64,000 bases of DNA from NCBI RefSeq assembly GCF_029852145.1, contig NC_079978.1, positions 8,618,001 through 8,682,000 on the forward strand. The letters are read 5' to 3'. Positions 43,284 to 52,876 of this stretch are shown in pieces; position 1 is the first letter of the stretch; the number at the start of each line of letters is the position of its first letter. Both the position numbers and the translations under genes were made by a program. The DNA is from Microplitis mediator. Its lineage: Eukaryota; Arthropoda; Insecta; Hymenoptera; Braconidae. A model generated the notes under the pieces. That model ran no database searches and was not told where the DNA came from. It was given only the letters and a program-made list of their open reading frames with translations.

Positions 43284-45152
43284 ATGTCAAAGCTAAAATC
43301 GGGTAAAGGGGTTTTAACGCGATCACAAAATACAGGGGACGAATTGTTGAATTTAGAGTCACCGGACCCAACGGGAGGTAGTAAATTAATCCATACGCCC
43401 CCGGGAAATACATCGGGATTCCGGACTCCCACAGAACAGACGGGAAACGACACTATTTACAAGACACCCATAGACTCTTCGTCAAAGGTATCATTACCTA
43501 AAGTCCCTCCACTAAATATCCAAGATCCTTCACTCGAGAATAATGCACAAACTCAATCCTGGTTTAATGCAGGAGCTAGCAACGCTTTTACTCCTGGCCT
43601 TGCTCCAGTGTTAGCTCGTGTTGACGCTAGGATTGATAATCTAACAGCACAATTACGTACACAGGGTGAAATGAGTAACGTACACGTGGACGCGATAAAT
43701 CGGTTAACTGACGCGGTGAACCAGTTATTTTTACGCGAAACGACTTGCAACAAACATCCACAGAATAGTAATGAACAAGCAGAACAAAGTCAAACGGTAT
43801 CAGTTGTCAGAACTGTCGACCCTGCAGGTCTCAGTCTTGGTGGGGGGGAGACAGTGCATGCTGCACTAGATAATATTCCGGCATTAGTAAACAATACATT
43901 ACCGTCTAATGCAAATCACGTAGATTCACGTATAAATCCACCGGGGAATTCAAATTCTTTGGCGCGAACAAACGAACGTAGATGGAAGGACATTCTGGAT
44001 CACTTGAAAATGTGGCCATTACGTTTTCCTTCTCAAGATTCATCAGCTAATGAGTTTATCTCAACAGCTGAAGCACATGCTACACGGGAAGGGTGGTCTG
44101 ACGATGAATTATTACGCGTTATGGGGTACTTATTACAAGATAGAGCCGCGAAATGGTTTGACGTGAATTTTACGCGCTGGAACTCATATAGACAATTTAA
44201 ACTTGAGTTTGTAAGAACGTTTGGCTCTACTAAGACTGACCATCAGATCTTAGTAGAGCTGGGTCAAATGAGACCAAATACTGGGGAGAAAATGTCTGAA
44301 TTCGCGTTCAGAATGCAGGCAAAATACCAAACTATGAACATACCTCCTTCTGAGAATGAACAGGTCTCTTGCATCAGGAATCATTTAAATTCTGAAGTCA
44401 GGAACCTGGTGTTTGCTAGACACGTGGACAATTACGAAGACCTGTTGGCTGCAATACATGAAGCTACTCAGACATTAGAGGAGGGGAGTCGCGTATTTGG
44501 GAAAGACAAAACAGTAGAAGAGCCTAAAATTTTTAAAAACCGGGAAAAATCGCGATTTTCTGCGCTTCAGAGTCTGCGAGGTACGGAATTTTATCTTGAA
44601 TCGGATCGCGGTCGTCAGCCGTTAGTTATTGAGGAAATTAAAGAGGGTAAGGGCGGTGAACATATCATCTGCGCTTCAGCAGGTGTCTCAACTGTTACTT
44701 CCGGTCAATACGGTCAAAGAAGTGATCAATATCGTCCACGTTATAGCACACAATTTCAAGGTCAACAAAGTACACAACCTCAATATCCTCAAACTCATAG
44801 ATCCTACCCTCCTCGGACGCAAAATTATTCTGGTAGACAAGGTTTTATAAATAACAACTCCAATCAGTTCTCCCAACGAAACCAGACAAACCCTTCCCAG
44901 TCTAACAACAATTATATACCTTGGCTACCTAATGCTCCTAGAAATAACCGACCCTGCTATAATTGCGGTGAGTCTGGTCATACCTTCGATACATGTACTA
45001 ATCCTAGACGTGATGTCTGTAATTATTGTAACATGGTGGGACATACGAGACAGACATGTAGACGTTTACAACAACTCCCAAATCAGTGTGCTCTTCCAGC
45101 ACCTAATACTGAGCAAAATAAAACTGACAGAGTAGATAGAAAAAACGAATAA
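43284..45152 (+). CDS. gag: gag: retrotransposon capsid/nucleocapsid polyprotein (622 aa)
   Basis: Gag forms the particle and packages the genomic RNA. The start is the ATG at 43284; only non-ATG codons lie upstream in the open frame. Residues about 80-145 (LARVDARIDNLTAQL onward) look helical or coiled-coil. About 235-395 is a retrotransposon-gag domain (LKMWPLRFPS, AAKWFDVNFTRWNSYRQF, LVELGQMRPNTGEKMSEF). A Gln/Ser/Asn-rich basic stretch leads to two zinc knuckles of the CX2CX4HX4C type: CYNCGESGHTFDTC (residue 558) and CNYCNMVGHTRQTC (579). The frame ends four bases after the AAAAAAC slippery site, so most ribosomes should make Gag alone and a fraction Gag-Pol. Confidence 0.95.
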   Translation: MSKLKSGKGVLTRSQNTGDELLNLESPDPTGGSKLIHTPPGNTSGFRTPTEQTGNDTIYKTPIDSSSKVSLPKVPPLNIQDPSLENNAQTQSWFNAGASNAFTPGLAPVLARVDARIDNLTAQLRTQGEMSNVHVDAINRLTDAVNQLFLRETTCNKHPQNSNEQAEQSQTVSVVRTVDPAGLSLGGGETVHAALDNIPALVNNTLPSNANHVDSRINPPGNSNSLARTNERRWKDILDHLKMWPLRFPSQDSSANEFISTAEAHATREGWSDDELLRVMGYLLQDRAAKWFDVNFTRWNSYRQFKLEFVRTFGSTKTDHQILVELGQMRPNTGEKMSEFAFRMQAKYQTMNIPPSENEQVSCIRNHLNSEVRNLVFARHVDNYEDLLAAIHEATQTLEEGSRVFGKDKTVEEPKIFKNREKSRFSALQSLRGTEFYLESDRGRQPLVIEEIKEGKGGEHIICASAGVSTVTSGQYGQRSDQYRPRYSTQFQGQQSTQPQYPQTHRSYPPRTQNYSGRQGFINNNSNQFSQRNQTNPSQSNNNYIPWLPNAPRNNRPCYNCGESGHTFDTCTNPRRDVCNYCNMVGHTRQTCRRLQQLPNQCALPAPNTEQNKTDRVDRKNE

Positions 45153-45206
45153 GGCCGGATCACCTATCTCCAGTGATTCTGAGCCGAACTCGTAGGAATT
45201 TGGAGA
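45140..45206 (+). promoter_or_regulatory. Programmed -1 ribosomal frameshift signal, gag/pol
   Basis: A AAA AAC (45140-45146) lies in the gag frame exactly as the X XXY YYZ rule requires, one codon before the gag TAA (45150-45152). The pol frame is closed by TAG at 45137 and open from 45140, so the switch must occur in these 13 bases. Downstream, GGATCAC (45157-45163) pairs with GTGATTC (45173-45179). The loop TCTCCA (45167-45172) can pair with TGGAGA (45201-45206), which gives a possible H-type pseudoknot. The 10-nt spacer is slightly long. Confidence 0.88.
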
Positions 45207-48200
45207 ATGAAACAAACAAAATTACTGAAAATAAATTAATGGACAATACAAGTGTGAATAAAATAGTGAATTTAATCGATATAGAAAATACGGATTTTAT
45301 GAGTCAAAATAATTTAAATGTATATACGGGTTTCGAATTAGGTAATAAGGAAAATTTTAATAAAGAAAGTGAAGATTTAAAAATTGAAAATAGATCTAAG
45401 GTCGAATTAAATGATAATAATAGGAATAAAAATGATAATGGAAATTTTGGGAAAAACATTTCGGATCCAGGGGATTCAGAAATGGAGTCGGTAAATAATT
45501 TAAAAGGTTTACAAAATAATATAGTTTTTTATGGTAATAAAGAAAATAAATTAAAGGAAGGTAATAAAATTAAAATTGGTCAAAGAATAAGAGTCCTGGG
45601 GACTAAAACAAAAAATTTAATTACGGGATTATTAATTAAAATATTGATTATTGTGGGATTCGTGTTGAGAGTCGGTAGGGACTTACACGAGAAATTTAAA
45701 TTTAAAAATTTTGGTATGGATAATTTTAAAAAAGCGGTTGAGAAATTTAAATTTAAAAATTTTGGTATGGATATTTTTAAAAGAGTCGTGGTTAATATAA
45801 AATTAAAAAATTTTGGTATGGATCTCTTTAATAGAGCGGGTGATAAAATAAAGTTTAAACATTTGAAGAAAGATCTCTTTAAAAGAGCGAAGGGTAGAAT
45901 AAATAAATTAAAAAATAGAATTATGAGGATGGAAAATTATAAAATAGGAAAGGATAACTGTCCAGGGGACAAATATGGGGAAAATTATTTAGAAAATAAA
46001 ATAGGATTTAAATTAATTAGAGGACCCGTATATAAAGATTTAAAAGATATTTATCTAAATAAAGATTTTATTACTAATGATAATTATGATTATAAAGAAT
46101 ATATTGATTTTAATAATGAAGTTGACGCAGTGTACTCGTTGGGAACTGTAGATTTAATAACGGGGTCCGCGAGTAACGAAGTGGAGTCAGAAGCATTCGA
46201 ACTTACTGACTGTAAAATAAATAATAATTTTTATGGAACAGATATAAATAAATTAAGTTCATTAATCAATTCTATTATAAATAATGGTGAGGTAATTGTA
46301 AATGATCAGACAAATCAGGCACTAACATATTTAATTTCAATTTTAGAAAATAATTCTTGCAATAATGATCAACTTCTGATTACTGACATTGGTCCAGAAG
46401 ATGATCTGGAACCATCTCAAGTAAATGTTGAAAATACACCATATATCTGTGGGTTACAACCTTTAGATACTGAGGAAACTGATTATGAAGACGAAGGAGA
46501 CGAGTGGGAGGAAGAACTTGATCCTGACGTTAGTTCTGATGATGCTGTTGAGTCTAGCGACCACAGGTCATCGAATAGCGGATCAGGGCTGAGTTCAGAT
46601 ACTCCACTCGCTTCTCCTACGGCTCGTTCTTCATTTTTACCAAATATATTACGCAATATTACTCTGCCTTCACGTATCGCGTATCGTTTAGCGTCACGAA
46701 AAACATTTATACCCGGAACTGGACCTAAACCTCCTATAATTACTGCGCGTATTCCTGTATCCGTGTGGATATTTGGTGTTCAGCTTAACGGGATTATAGA
46801 TACTGGTAGTGAACGGTCTTATATAAGTTCGTCCGTATATAACCGTATCAGCGATTATAAATCGGGAGAAGTTCAGGTAGATGACACTAAACGTCGTGGT
46901 GTTCTTTTGGCTAATCATACGTTGTGTAAGACAGAAGGTGGTGCGCCATTTATTATTCAAGTTGGCGATATCGCTGGTGAACAGTATCTCAGTATACTAG
47001 AAAGTCTCAGTCATTCGGTGGTACTAGGTATGGACTTTGCTCTCCAGTTCGGTATTCAGATCGATTGTAAATCTCGTACTTGGAAATTTGACGCAAGTAT
47101 GGAACGTCATCCTTTTGAAATTTTATCTTGTCGAGAGTCCAAAAATCAGTGTTTGGGGTTGACATCTGTTCAGAGTGATGACCTTAAGACATTTATTTCA
47201 GCTGAGCTTGAGAAATTTAAATCTCTACCTAATCATGGGCTGATTGATCTAGTTAAGCATGAGATAGTACTACAACCTGAGGCGAAACCTGTACGGATTC
47301 GTCCGTATAGGCGGAGTCCGGTGGTAGCTGCTGAACTTAACAAACAGATCGATGAGTTACTGGAAAAGGGTTACATTCGGTACAGTAATAGTTGTTGGTC
47401 GTGTTCTCCAATTATGGTACCTAAACCAAATAATCAATGGCGCTTGTGTATTGATTATCGTCCGGTAAATAAAATCACGATTCCTCCAGCGCATCCGCTT
47501 CCAAATATGCTTAGAATATTAAGTGCACTCCACAAGGCGGTATATATAAGCACTATGGATCTTCGAGAAGCGTTTCATCAAATCCTCATGGCGGAAAATT
47601 CGATTTCGTATACTGCTTTCTCCGTTGAAGGGAAAGGTCAGTTTGAGTGGGTCCGTATGCCATATGGGTTGGCTGGTGCTCCGAGTACGTTCCAAAAGGC
47701 GATGGACATTTTACGAGAGCGGTTCATCAAGTTGTTGGAGCTGCGAAATTTACCTCGGTATTGGGCTGACAAGGTCTTTGCATATCTTGACGATTGGGTG
47801 ATCATAAGCGAGACTTATGAAGAACATAAACGGATTTTGTCTCTTGTTTTTGAAATTTTCAGGGAAGCTGGTCTGTTAATTAATCCAGACAAATGTAAAT
47901 TTGCGAGATCTGAAGTAAAGTTCCTGGGATTCATAGTCGATCAAGATGGTCTAAGACCAGATCCCGAGAAAATCGCTCCAATAATTAAATATCCGCGTCC
48001 AACTAATCGCAAACAGGTTCGTAGTTTCTGTGGTTTGGTGAACTGGTATCACAGACATCTTCAAAATGTCGCAAAGGTCCAAGGTCCACTTAATAAACTG
48101 TGTGGTGCGACTGCTGAGTGGAAATGGGGTGAAAATGAAGAGGAAGCGTTTGTTTCTTTAAAGCAGGCGTTAATTGATGCTAAACCTTTATCGATTCCTA

Positions 48201-49906
48201 AAATTGGTCTCCCTTATTATTTATACACCGATGCCTGCGATACTGGACTCGGTGCTTTCCTTGTCCAACGAGATCCAGAGAATGGGAACGAGTATCTGAT
48301 TATTTGTTGCAGTCGACCTCTGCGTGGTGCTGAGACCAGATATACTACAACAGAAAAGGAGTGTCTGGCGGTTGTCTGGGCAGTACGAAAACTTCGTTGT
48401 TATTTGGAGGGTGCTCCATTTACTGTAGTTACAGATCATTCTTCTCTTCGCTGGTTACATTCCTTGAAAGATCCAAATGGTCGGTTGGCAAGGTGGGCGA
48501 TGGAATTATTATCGCATCAGATAAAAATTGAGCATAGAAAAGGTACTGAGAACGAGGGTCCAGATGCTTTGTCCAGGATGTATGAAGATCATGATCCTGT
48601 TGATTGGTTGGAGGTCAAGCGGAATTTGGGGAGTTCTGAAAATGATTGTTTACATATTCAAGTGCGAAATTGGTATGACGTTAAGAAAAATAATGTCATG
48701 AAATATCCTGAAAATTATACGGAGTGGCGTGTTCTTGATGATCGTCTCGAGTATTTTAGACCCGATCCTCTGAAAGTAATAGTGGGTGATGAAAATGCTT
48801 GGAAAGTCGTGGTTAGGGAGTCTGAGGTGTCTGATTTACTTAAAACAAATCATGAGAATCCGGATGCTGCTCATGTGGGACGGGAGAAAATGTATGAACG
48901 GTTAAAAATAAAATATTATTGGCCGGGAATGTATAGAGACGTGACTGAGTACGTGAATGAATGTGACATTTGTAAAAAAGTAAAATATAAGCAGACTTCG
49001 TCACATGCTCCAATGCAAACGCGTCAGCCGATCTCTCCATGGGCGGTAGTAGCAGCTGATGTTACGGGACCGTTTCCTAGGTCAAAGGGTGGTTATAAAT
49101 ACGTTCTGATTGTCCAGGATCTCTATACTCGGTTCATTGAAATTTTTCCTCTGCGTAAACAAGGTGGAAAGAGTGTTTTGGAGTCGTTCAAGGATGCTTT
49201 TGCTCACTGGGGATATCCATTGTTCATGGTTACAGATAATGGTCGTGAGTTTATCAATCACCAAGTTCGTGATTACTTGAGTTCGGTGGGTGTAAAGATG
49301 TCAACTTTGGCGATAGCTCATCCTCAAGGAAATCCTGTTGAGAGGATAAATCGTACTCTTAAACCGATGATACGTGCCTACATTGAAAAGGATCAATCGG
49401 AGTGGGATCAACATCTTGGCGAGTTTCAATTGGCCTATAATAGTGCGTATCATGCATCCCTTAAATTGTCACCTTATTATCTCGTATATGGTCGTGAGCC
49501 TCGGCTCTCTGGTAAAATTTCTGAATTGGAACTTGATGATATTGATGAGAGTAGTCTGAACTGGAGACATCGTCTAGATAAACTAGATCAGCTGAGACAC
49601 AAAGTTGAAGATATTATGCGTAAGGAAAGCGAACGACAAGCCGGTTACTATAATAAAACTGCTCGGGATGTCCCTAAACTTCAAGTTGGAGATAAAGTAT
49701 TTTATCCCAACCGTAAGCTAAGCAAGAAATCAGATAAATATAGTAGGACATTAGATTATAAATATTTAGGTCCAGCGATAGTTAGTAAAGTAATTAGTCC
49801 AATAATTGTTGAGTTGAAAGATGCGTCGGGTAAAAGTCTTGGTAAACATTACGTGCCTGATTTAAAGACTCGTACGAGTCCACGTAATAAAATCAATGCG
49901 ATTTAA
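45146..49906 (+). CDS. pol: pol: protease, reverse transcriptase, RNase H, integrase (about 1,586 aa, made as Gag-Pol)
   Basis: Expressed by -1 frameshifting from gag; no ATG opens the frame. Residues below are counted from the GTG at 45173. Positions 1-520 are an Asn/Lys-rich extension with a hydrophobic segment (149-166), KFKFKNFGMD-type repeats (174-245) and an acidic stretch (432-462). Protease: IIDTGSERSY with Asp 543, then VVLGMDFALQFG. Reverse transcriptase: MDLREAFHQI, YGLAGAPSTF and the catalytic YLDD (871-874). RNase H: Asp 1020, Glu 1063, Asp 1088. Integrase: HHCC zinc finger (His 1227, His 1234, Cys 1264, Cys 1267), then Asp 1296, Asp 1355 and Glu 1390, a D,D35E triad, and a C-terminal YKYLGPAIV module. 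There is no chromodomain. All key residues are present. Confidence 0.95.
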   Translation, partial: RIRPDHLSPVILSRTRRNLENETNKITENKLMDNTSVNKIVNLIDIENTDFMSQNNLNVYTGFELGNKENFNKESEDLKIENRSKVELNDNNRNKNDNGNFGKNISDPGDSEMESVNNLKGLQNNIVFYGNKENKLKEGNKIKIGQRIRVLGTKTKNLITGLLIKILIIVGFVLRVGRDLHEKFKFKNFGMDNFKKAVEKFKFKNFGMDIFKRVVVNIKLKNFGMDLFNRAGDKIKFKHLKKDLFKRAKGRINKLKNRIMRMENYKIGKDNCPGDKYGENYLENKIGFKLIRGPVYKDLKDIYLNKDFITNDNYDYKEYIDFNNEVDAVYSLGTVDLITGSASNEVESEAFELTDCKINNNFYGTDINKLSSLINSIINNGEVIVNDQTNQALTYLISILENNSCNNDQLLITDIGPEDDLEPSQVNVENTPYICGLQPLDTEETDYEDEGDEWEEELDPDVSSDDAVESSDHRSSNSGSGLSSDTPLASPTARSSFLPNILRNITLPSRIAYRLASRKTFIPGTGPKPPIITARIPVSVWIFGVQLNGIIDTGSERSYISSSVYNRISDYKSGEVQVDDTKRRGVLLANHTLCKTEGGAPFIIQVGDIAGEQYLSILESLSHSVVLGMDFALQFGIQIDCKSRTWKFDASMERHPFEILSCRESKNQCLGLTSVQSDDLKTFISAELEKFKSLPNHGLIDLVKHEIVLQPEAKPVRIRPYRRSPVVAAELNKQIDELLEKGYIRYSNSCWSCSPIMVPKPNNQWRLCIDYRPVNKITIPPAHPLPNMLRILSALHKAVYISTMDLREAFHQILMAENSISYTAFSVEGKGQFEWVRMPYGLAGAPSTFQKAMDILRERFIKLLELRNLPRYWADKVFAYLDDWVIISETYEEHKRILSLVFEIFREAGLLINPDKCKFARSEVKFLGFIVDQDGLRPDPEKIAPIIKYPRPTNRKQVRSFCGLVNWYHRHLQNVAKVQGPLNKLCGATAEWKWGENEEEAFVSLKQALIDAKPLSIPKIGLPYYLYTDACDTGLGAFLVQRDPENGNEYLIICCSRPLRGAETRYTTTEKECLAVVWAVRKLRCYLEGAPFTVVTDHSSLRWLHSLKDPNGRLARWAMELLSHQIKIEHRKGTENEGPDALSRMYEDHDPVDWLEVKRNLGSSENDCLHIQVRNWYDVKKNNVMKYPENYTEWRVLDDRLEYFRPDPLKVIVGDENAWKVVVRESEVSDLLKTNHENPDAAHVGREKMYERLKIKYYWPGMYRDVTEYVNECDICKKVKYKQTSSHAPMQTRQPISPWAVVAADVTGPFPRSKGGYKYVLIVQDLYTRFIEIFPLRKQGGKSVLESFKDAFAHWGYPLFMVTDNGREFINHQVRDYLSSVGVKMSTLAIAHPQGNPVERINRTLKPMIRAYIEKDQSEWDQHLGEFQLAYNSAYHASLKLSPYYLVYGREPRLSGKISELELDDIDESSLNWRHRLDKLDQLRHKVEDIMRKESERQAGYYNKTARDVPKLQVGDKVFYPNRKLSKKSDKYSRTLDYKYLGPAIVSKVISPIIVELKDASGKSLGKHYVPDLKTRTSPRNKINAI
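46538..46572 (+). promoter_or_regulatory. Internal copy of the LTR stem-loop, within pol
   Basis: TGAGTCTAGCGACC (46549-46562) is closed by CTGT/ACAG and, after a small internal loop, GATGA/TCATC. It lies in the Ser/Asp-rich linker before protease, where codon choice is relatively free. Confidence 0.5.
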
Positions 49907-49913
49907 ATTATAG

Positions 49914-50645
49914 GACAGGTCGGAACGAGAGGAAGCGGAGAATTTGAAGGTGTTGGGAGCGGTAGGACCAAACCACACGCGTAATCGCAAAAGAAAATTA
50001 AGAAGATGGTTGTTGGAGACCGCGATTGAACTTGGCGAGCGACCAGCGCCTCCTGTAAAGAGAAGAAAATTGCGTTCGGCGGTTGTTGTCCCCACAAGTT
50101 CTACTTTGACATCCTCAACCGTGTCTGTCCTTGAACCAAGTCCCCTAGTTGAGTCCAATCCTCCTGCTGATCCTAAGGAGCAAGATGTTCCTACAGAAGC
50201 TTCTATAAACCTAGAACCATCAAACTCTGATACCGATTGGTCATTGATAAATGATTTGGCAGCCGTTAGTATTTGGGATGGTATAGCTAAACCCTATATT
50301 TCTGACGATCCTTACGAGTTTTATGATCCAGCTAAGGATCGCGTTAGTAAGAAAAAACGTCGTAAAGATCGTAAGAGGATGGAACCTGTCTGGGAGTTGA
50401 TGGAGGAGTTTCGTCCGGAAGAACCGGAGCCTTTTTTTCTTTCATACGTGGCTCGTTCACCTGGTTTGTCACATGACCTAATTCCACCAGAACAACCTGA
50501 CCTCCTTCGTGCCAAACCACCTTCTAACTTGTTATCCGACTATAAGATCCCCAAGATCAACCGTTTCCGGTTACCATCTTCAGTAATATCTCATACTGAG
50601 TTAAAAGATGAAAAATGTTGTGATGGAGACACTAAGATTCATTGA
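49914..50645 (+). CDS. Third ORF, basic nuclear-like protein of unknown function (about 243 aa)
   Basis: The frame opens directly after TAG at 49911-49913, preceded by an acceptor-like ATTTAAATTATAG, and has no early ATG (first Met about residue 156). A spliced subgenomic mRNA with a start codon contributed from upstream is therefore likely, using perhaps the GGTGAGT donors in the LTR. The N-terminus has two basic clusters (NRKRKLRR and PVKRRKLR), like a bipartite nuclear signal. A third is KKKRRKDRKR. Between them lies a Ser/Thr/Pro/Glu-rich stretch, and the C-terminal third is Pro-rich. There is no signal peptide, membrane anchor or Cys pattern, so it is not an envelope protein. I do not recognise it. 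Confidence 0.7.
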   Translation, partial: DRSEREEAENLKVLGAVGPNHTRNRKRKLRRWLLETAIELGERPAPPVKRRKLRSAVVVPTSSTLTSSTVSVLEPSPLVESNPPADPKEQDVPTEASINLEPSNSDTDWSLINDLAAVSIWDGIAKPYISDDPYEFYDPAKDRVSKKKRRKDRKRMEPVWELMEEFRPEEPEPFFLSYVARSPGLSHDLIPPEQPDLLRAKPPSNLLSDYKIPKINRFRLPSSVISHTELKDEKCCDGDTKIH

Positions 50646-51069
50646 GCTCAAGCTGTTGAGCTGAGTTTAACAACCGCCTGCAGTTTGGCTCAATAATCCC
50701 CTAATAATTTAAAATGCGTCGCGATGCTGGTCGTCGGCTTAGATGCGCCTAGTCAGGGAACATAAATTCTAGTGTTCGAATTTCGTAGACTGTCAGAACT
50801 AAGTTCTAACAATATAATTTGATAACTTTTGTAAACATAACGTTCATTAAAATTTAACCATCTCATTAAATCTGTTTTCGGATAAATTTAATCGTTACCT
50901 CACTCACTCATTCTTTCAGCCATAGATATTGGAGCAGTTTGAGTTGCTGATCACAGTTGCAGATTTTTTTATTAGTGATAATTAATTTTAATTTGAAAAA
51001 TTTTATTTTAGAACGAGGTGTGGACAACGGATATGTTTGTGGTACGAGCGCGAGTCTGGCGGGGGGGAG
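50646..51069 (+). promoter_or_regulatory. 3' untranslated region with weak stem-loop copy and polypurine tract
   Basis: GGGGGGGAG (51061-51069) directly abuts the 3' LTR and should prime plus-strand synthesis. A further match to the LTR motif, TGAGTTTAACAACC (50662-50675), has a GTT/AAC inner stem but a poor outer stem. Confidence 0.8.
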
Positions 51070-52876
51070 TATAACAGGGATTTTATTTAATTAATTTTAT
51101 TTTAAAATATTTGAATTTGAATTTTATTCGACTGCGCTCTCGGCCCACGCATCACCGTTGCCCCCACGCCGTTAGAGATCGATAATATAAAACTCTAACT
51201 GATTGGTTGACACGTTTGGCCGTGTGACGAATGGGTACTCTATGGGGCCCCGAGTCCCGCCATTTCTAGAGATAAAAATTTATTTGAAATTTGGATGATA
51301 CGAGCCTGAGATGGAATCAAGAGTGGGGATGCCGGCTTCGCAGCACACCGAGACGCACTCGAGCCTCACTCACTGCCTGGTGCTACTATTAATCAGACGC
51401 ATCCAAAAAAAAATAAAGGAATAAAATATTGTAAAACTTGCCACTATCAGCACAATATAACAAAGAAAATATATATATTTACGGTGAGTCGTGAGACCCC
51501 GTAGCAGTTAATAAAAGTAATTAAAAGTGAGTCATCTATAAATAAAAACATCAAAAAATTAAAATTTAACGGCGAGTTGAAAAGACCCCGTGTCGGACAT
51601 CAAAACGGTGAGTCTATATTTGACCCCGGATACATTTGTCTCGAAGTCCACGATTGTTGTGACTTTTGTCGAGATCTTTTTTTTATAACAACTAAAATTA
51701 CGCTGAGTTTAGCAACCGCGTAATTAATTAAGGACAATTATTTAAAACTGCAGCTGGAAAAGATCCGACAAACATCAGCGACTGGCATCAGGAAGTACGA
51801 GCGGCGTCCTTTCATCTCATGGCGTCATCATCGACTCCTGGAACTTCTTCGGTAATTGTGGAAAACATCCTGGTTAATTAATTAATTATTACTTACTAAT
51901 TTTATTATAAAATATTAATTGAGAAAATCGTATATTATACGTATAAGTTAGGGATAAAATTTATCGTTTTCGCGGCGTGGGTTCGAGAGTATTCGGTCGC
52001 CATTTTGTTTAAGTTTCTGGGTTGTCTTTGTTAGGTAGCGTCAGATTAATTAATTAATTCAGTCGAGTCTAGCGACCACTGATTAATTAATTAATAATTA
52101 AAATTCTCGAAATTTAAATTACATTTAATTTAGCAGGTATTCTCTTAGAGATACTGAGTCCCACGGACCGTTCTCTAGGAGGTGCTGAAATTTAGTTTAG
52201 TAGAAATTATTAAACATCGTGACCTTGGTGCTGAGTCTTACCGACCGCATCACTGGAAACTTTAAGAAAATCAAAACCCAGAACTTAGGTGATATTAAAT
52301 TTTATAGTTACGAATATATTGTATGTGTGTGTGTGATCTGGTATTAAAATTTTCCTCGCCAGCAAATTATTAAAAATAAAGGAAGTGACAATGATTATAG
52401 AGATTTAAGAAACTTATATGAAAATTATTAAAATTATAAACACGTTAAAATTGTCGGGAAAACTTAAAGTTTTATTGTTGTTAAAGAGAATTAATATTAA
52501 GTAAAAAGCATATCTGTTTGCCACCATATTTGTTATAAATAAATTTGGATATATTTTATATAATTTATTGAAATAATTATTCTCGATTGACTAATGATGT
52601 TGAGTCTGACGACCACTCATTAAGTGATTGATTAAATTCAAAATAAGAACCTAACTCTGCAGCTGTGTGGTCCAGCCTGGATAAGGAGATTTTCGGACTC
52701 ATCCTCGAGATTTCTTTTGCTCTCTGCTTTGTTTTGCCTTGCACACGATACTGAGAGATCGTGCAATTTTACTCTCAGTGGCGCCCTTAGAACTTTTTGA
52801 GTTCAAAAGGTGTCCAAATTGTGACCTCGTAAGCCTCGTCGTCAAGACCACGGAAGTCGAGGGGTACCCGGTTATA
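51070..52876 (+). repeat. 3' LTR (1,807 bp)
   Basis: Same length and apparently same sequence as the 5' LTR. Ends TATAACAGGG and CCCGGTTATA. It carries the same stem-loop cluster (52,5xx-bounded region 51480-52622). Confidence 0.95.

Noticed and set aside
49914..50645. Third ORF as an envelope gene
   Set aside because: No signal peptide, transmembrane segment, furin-type site in a membrane protein context, or Cys pattern.
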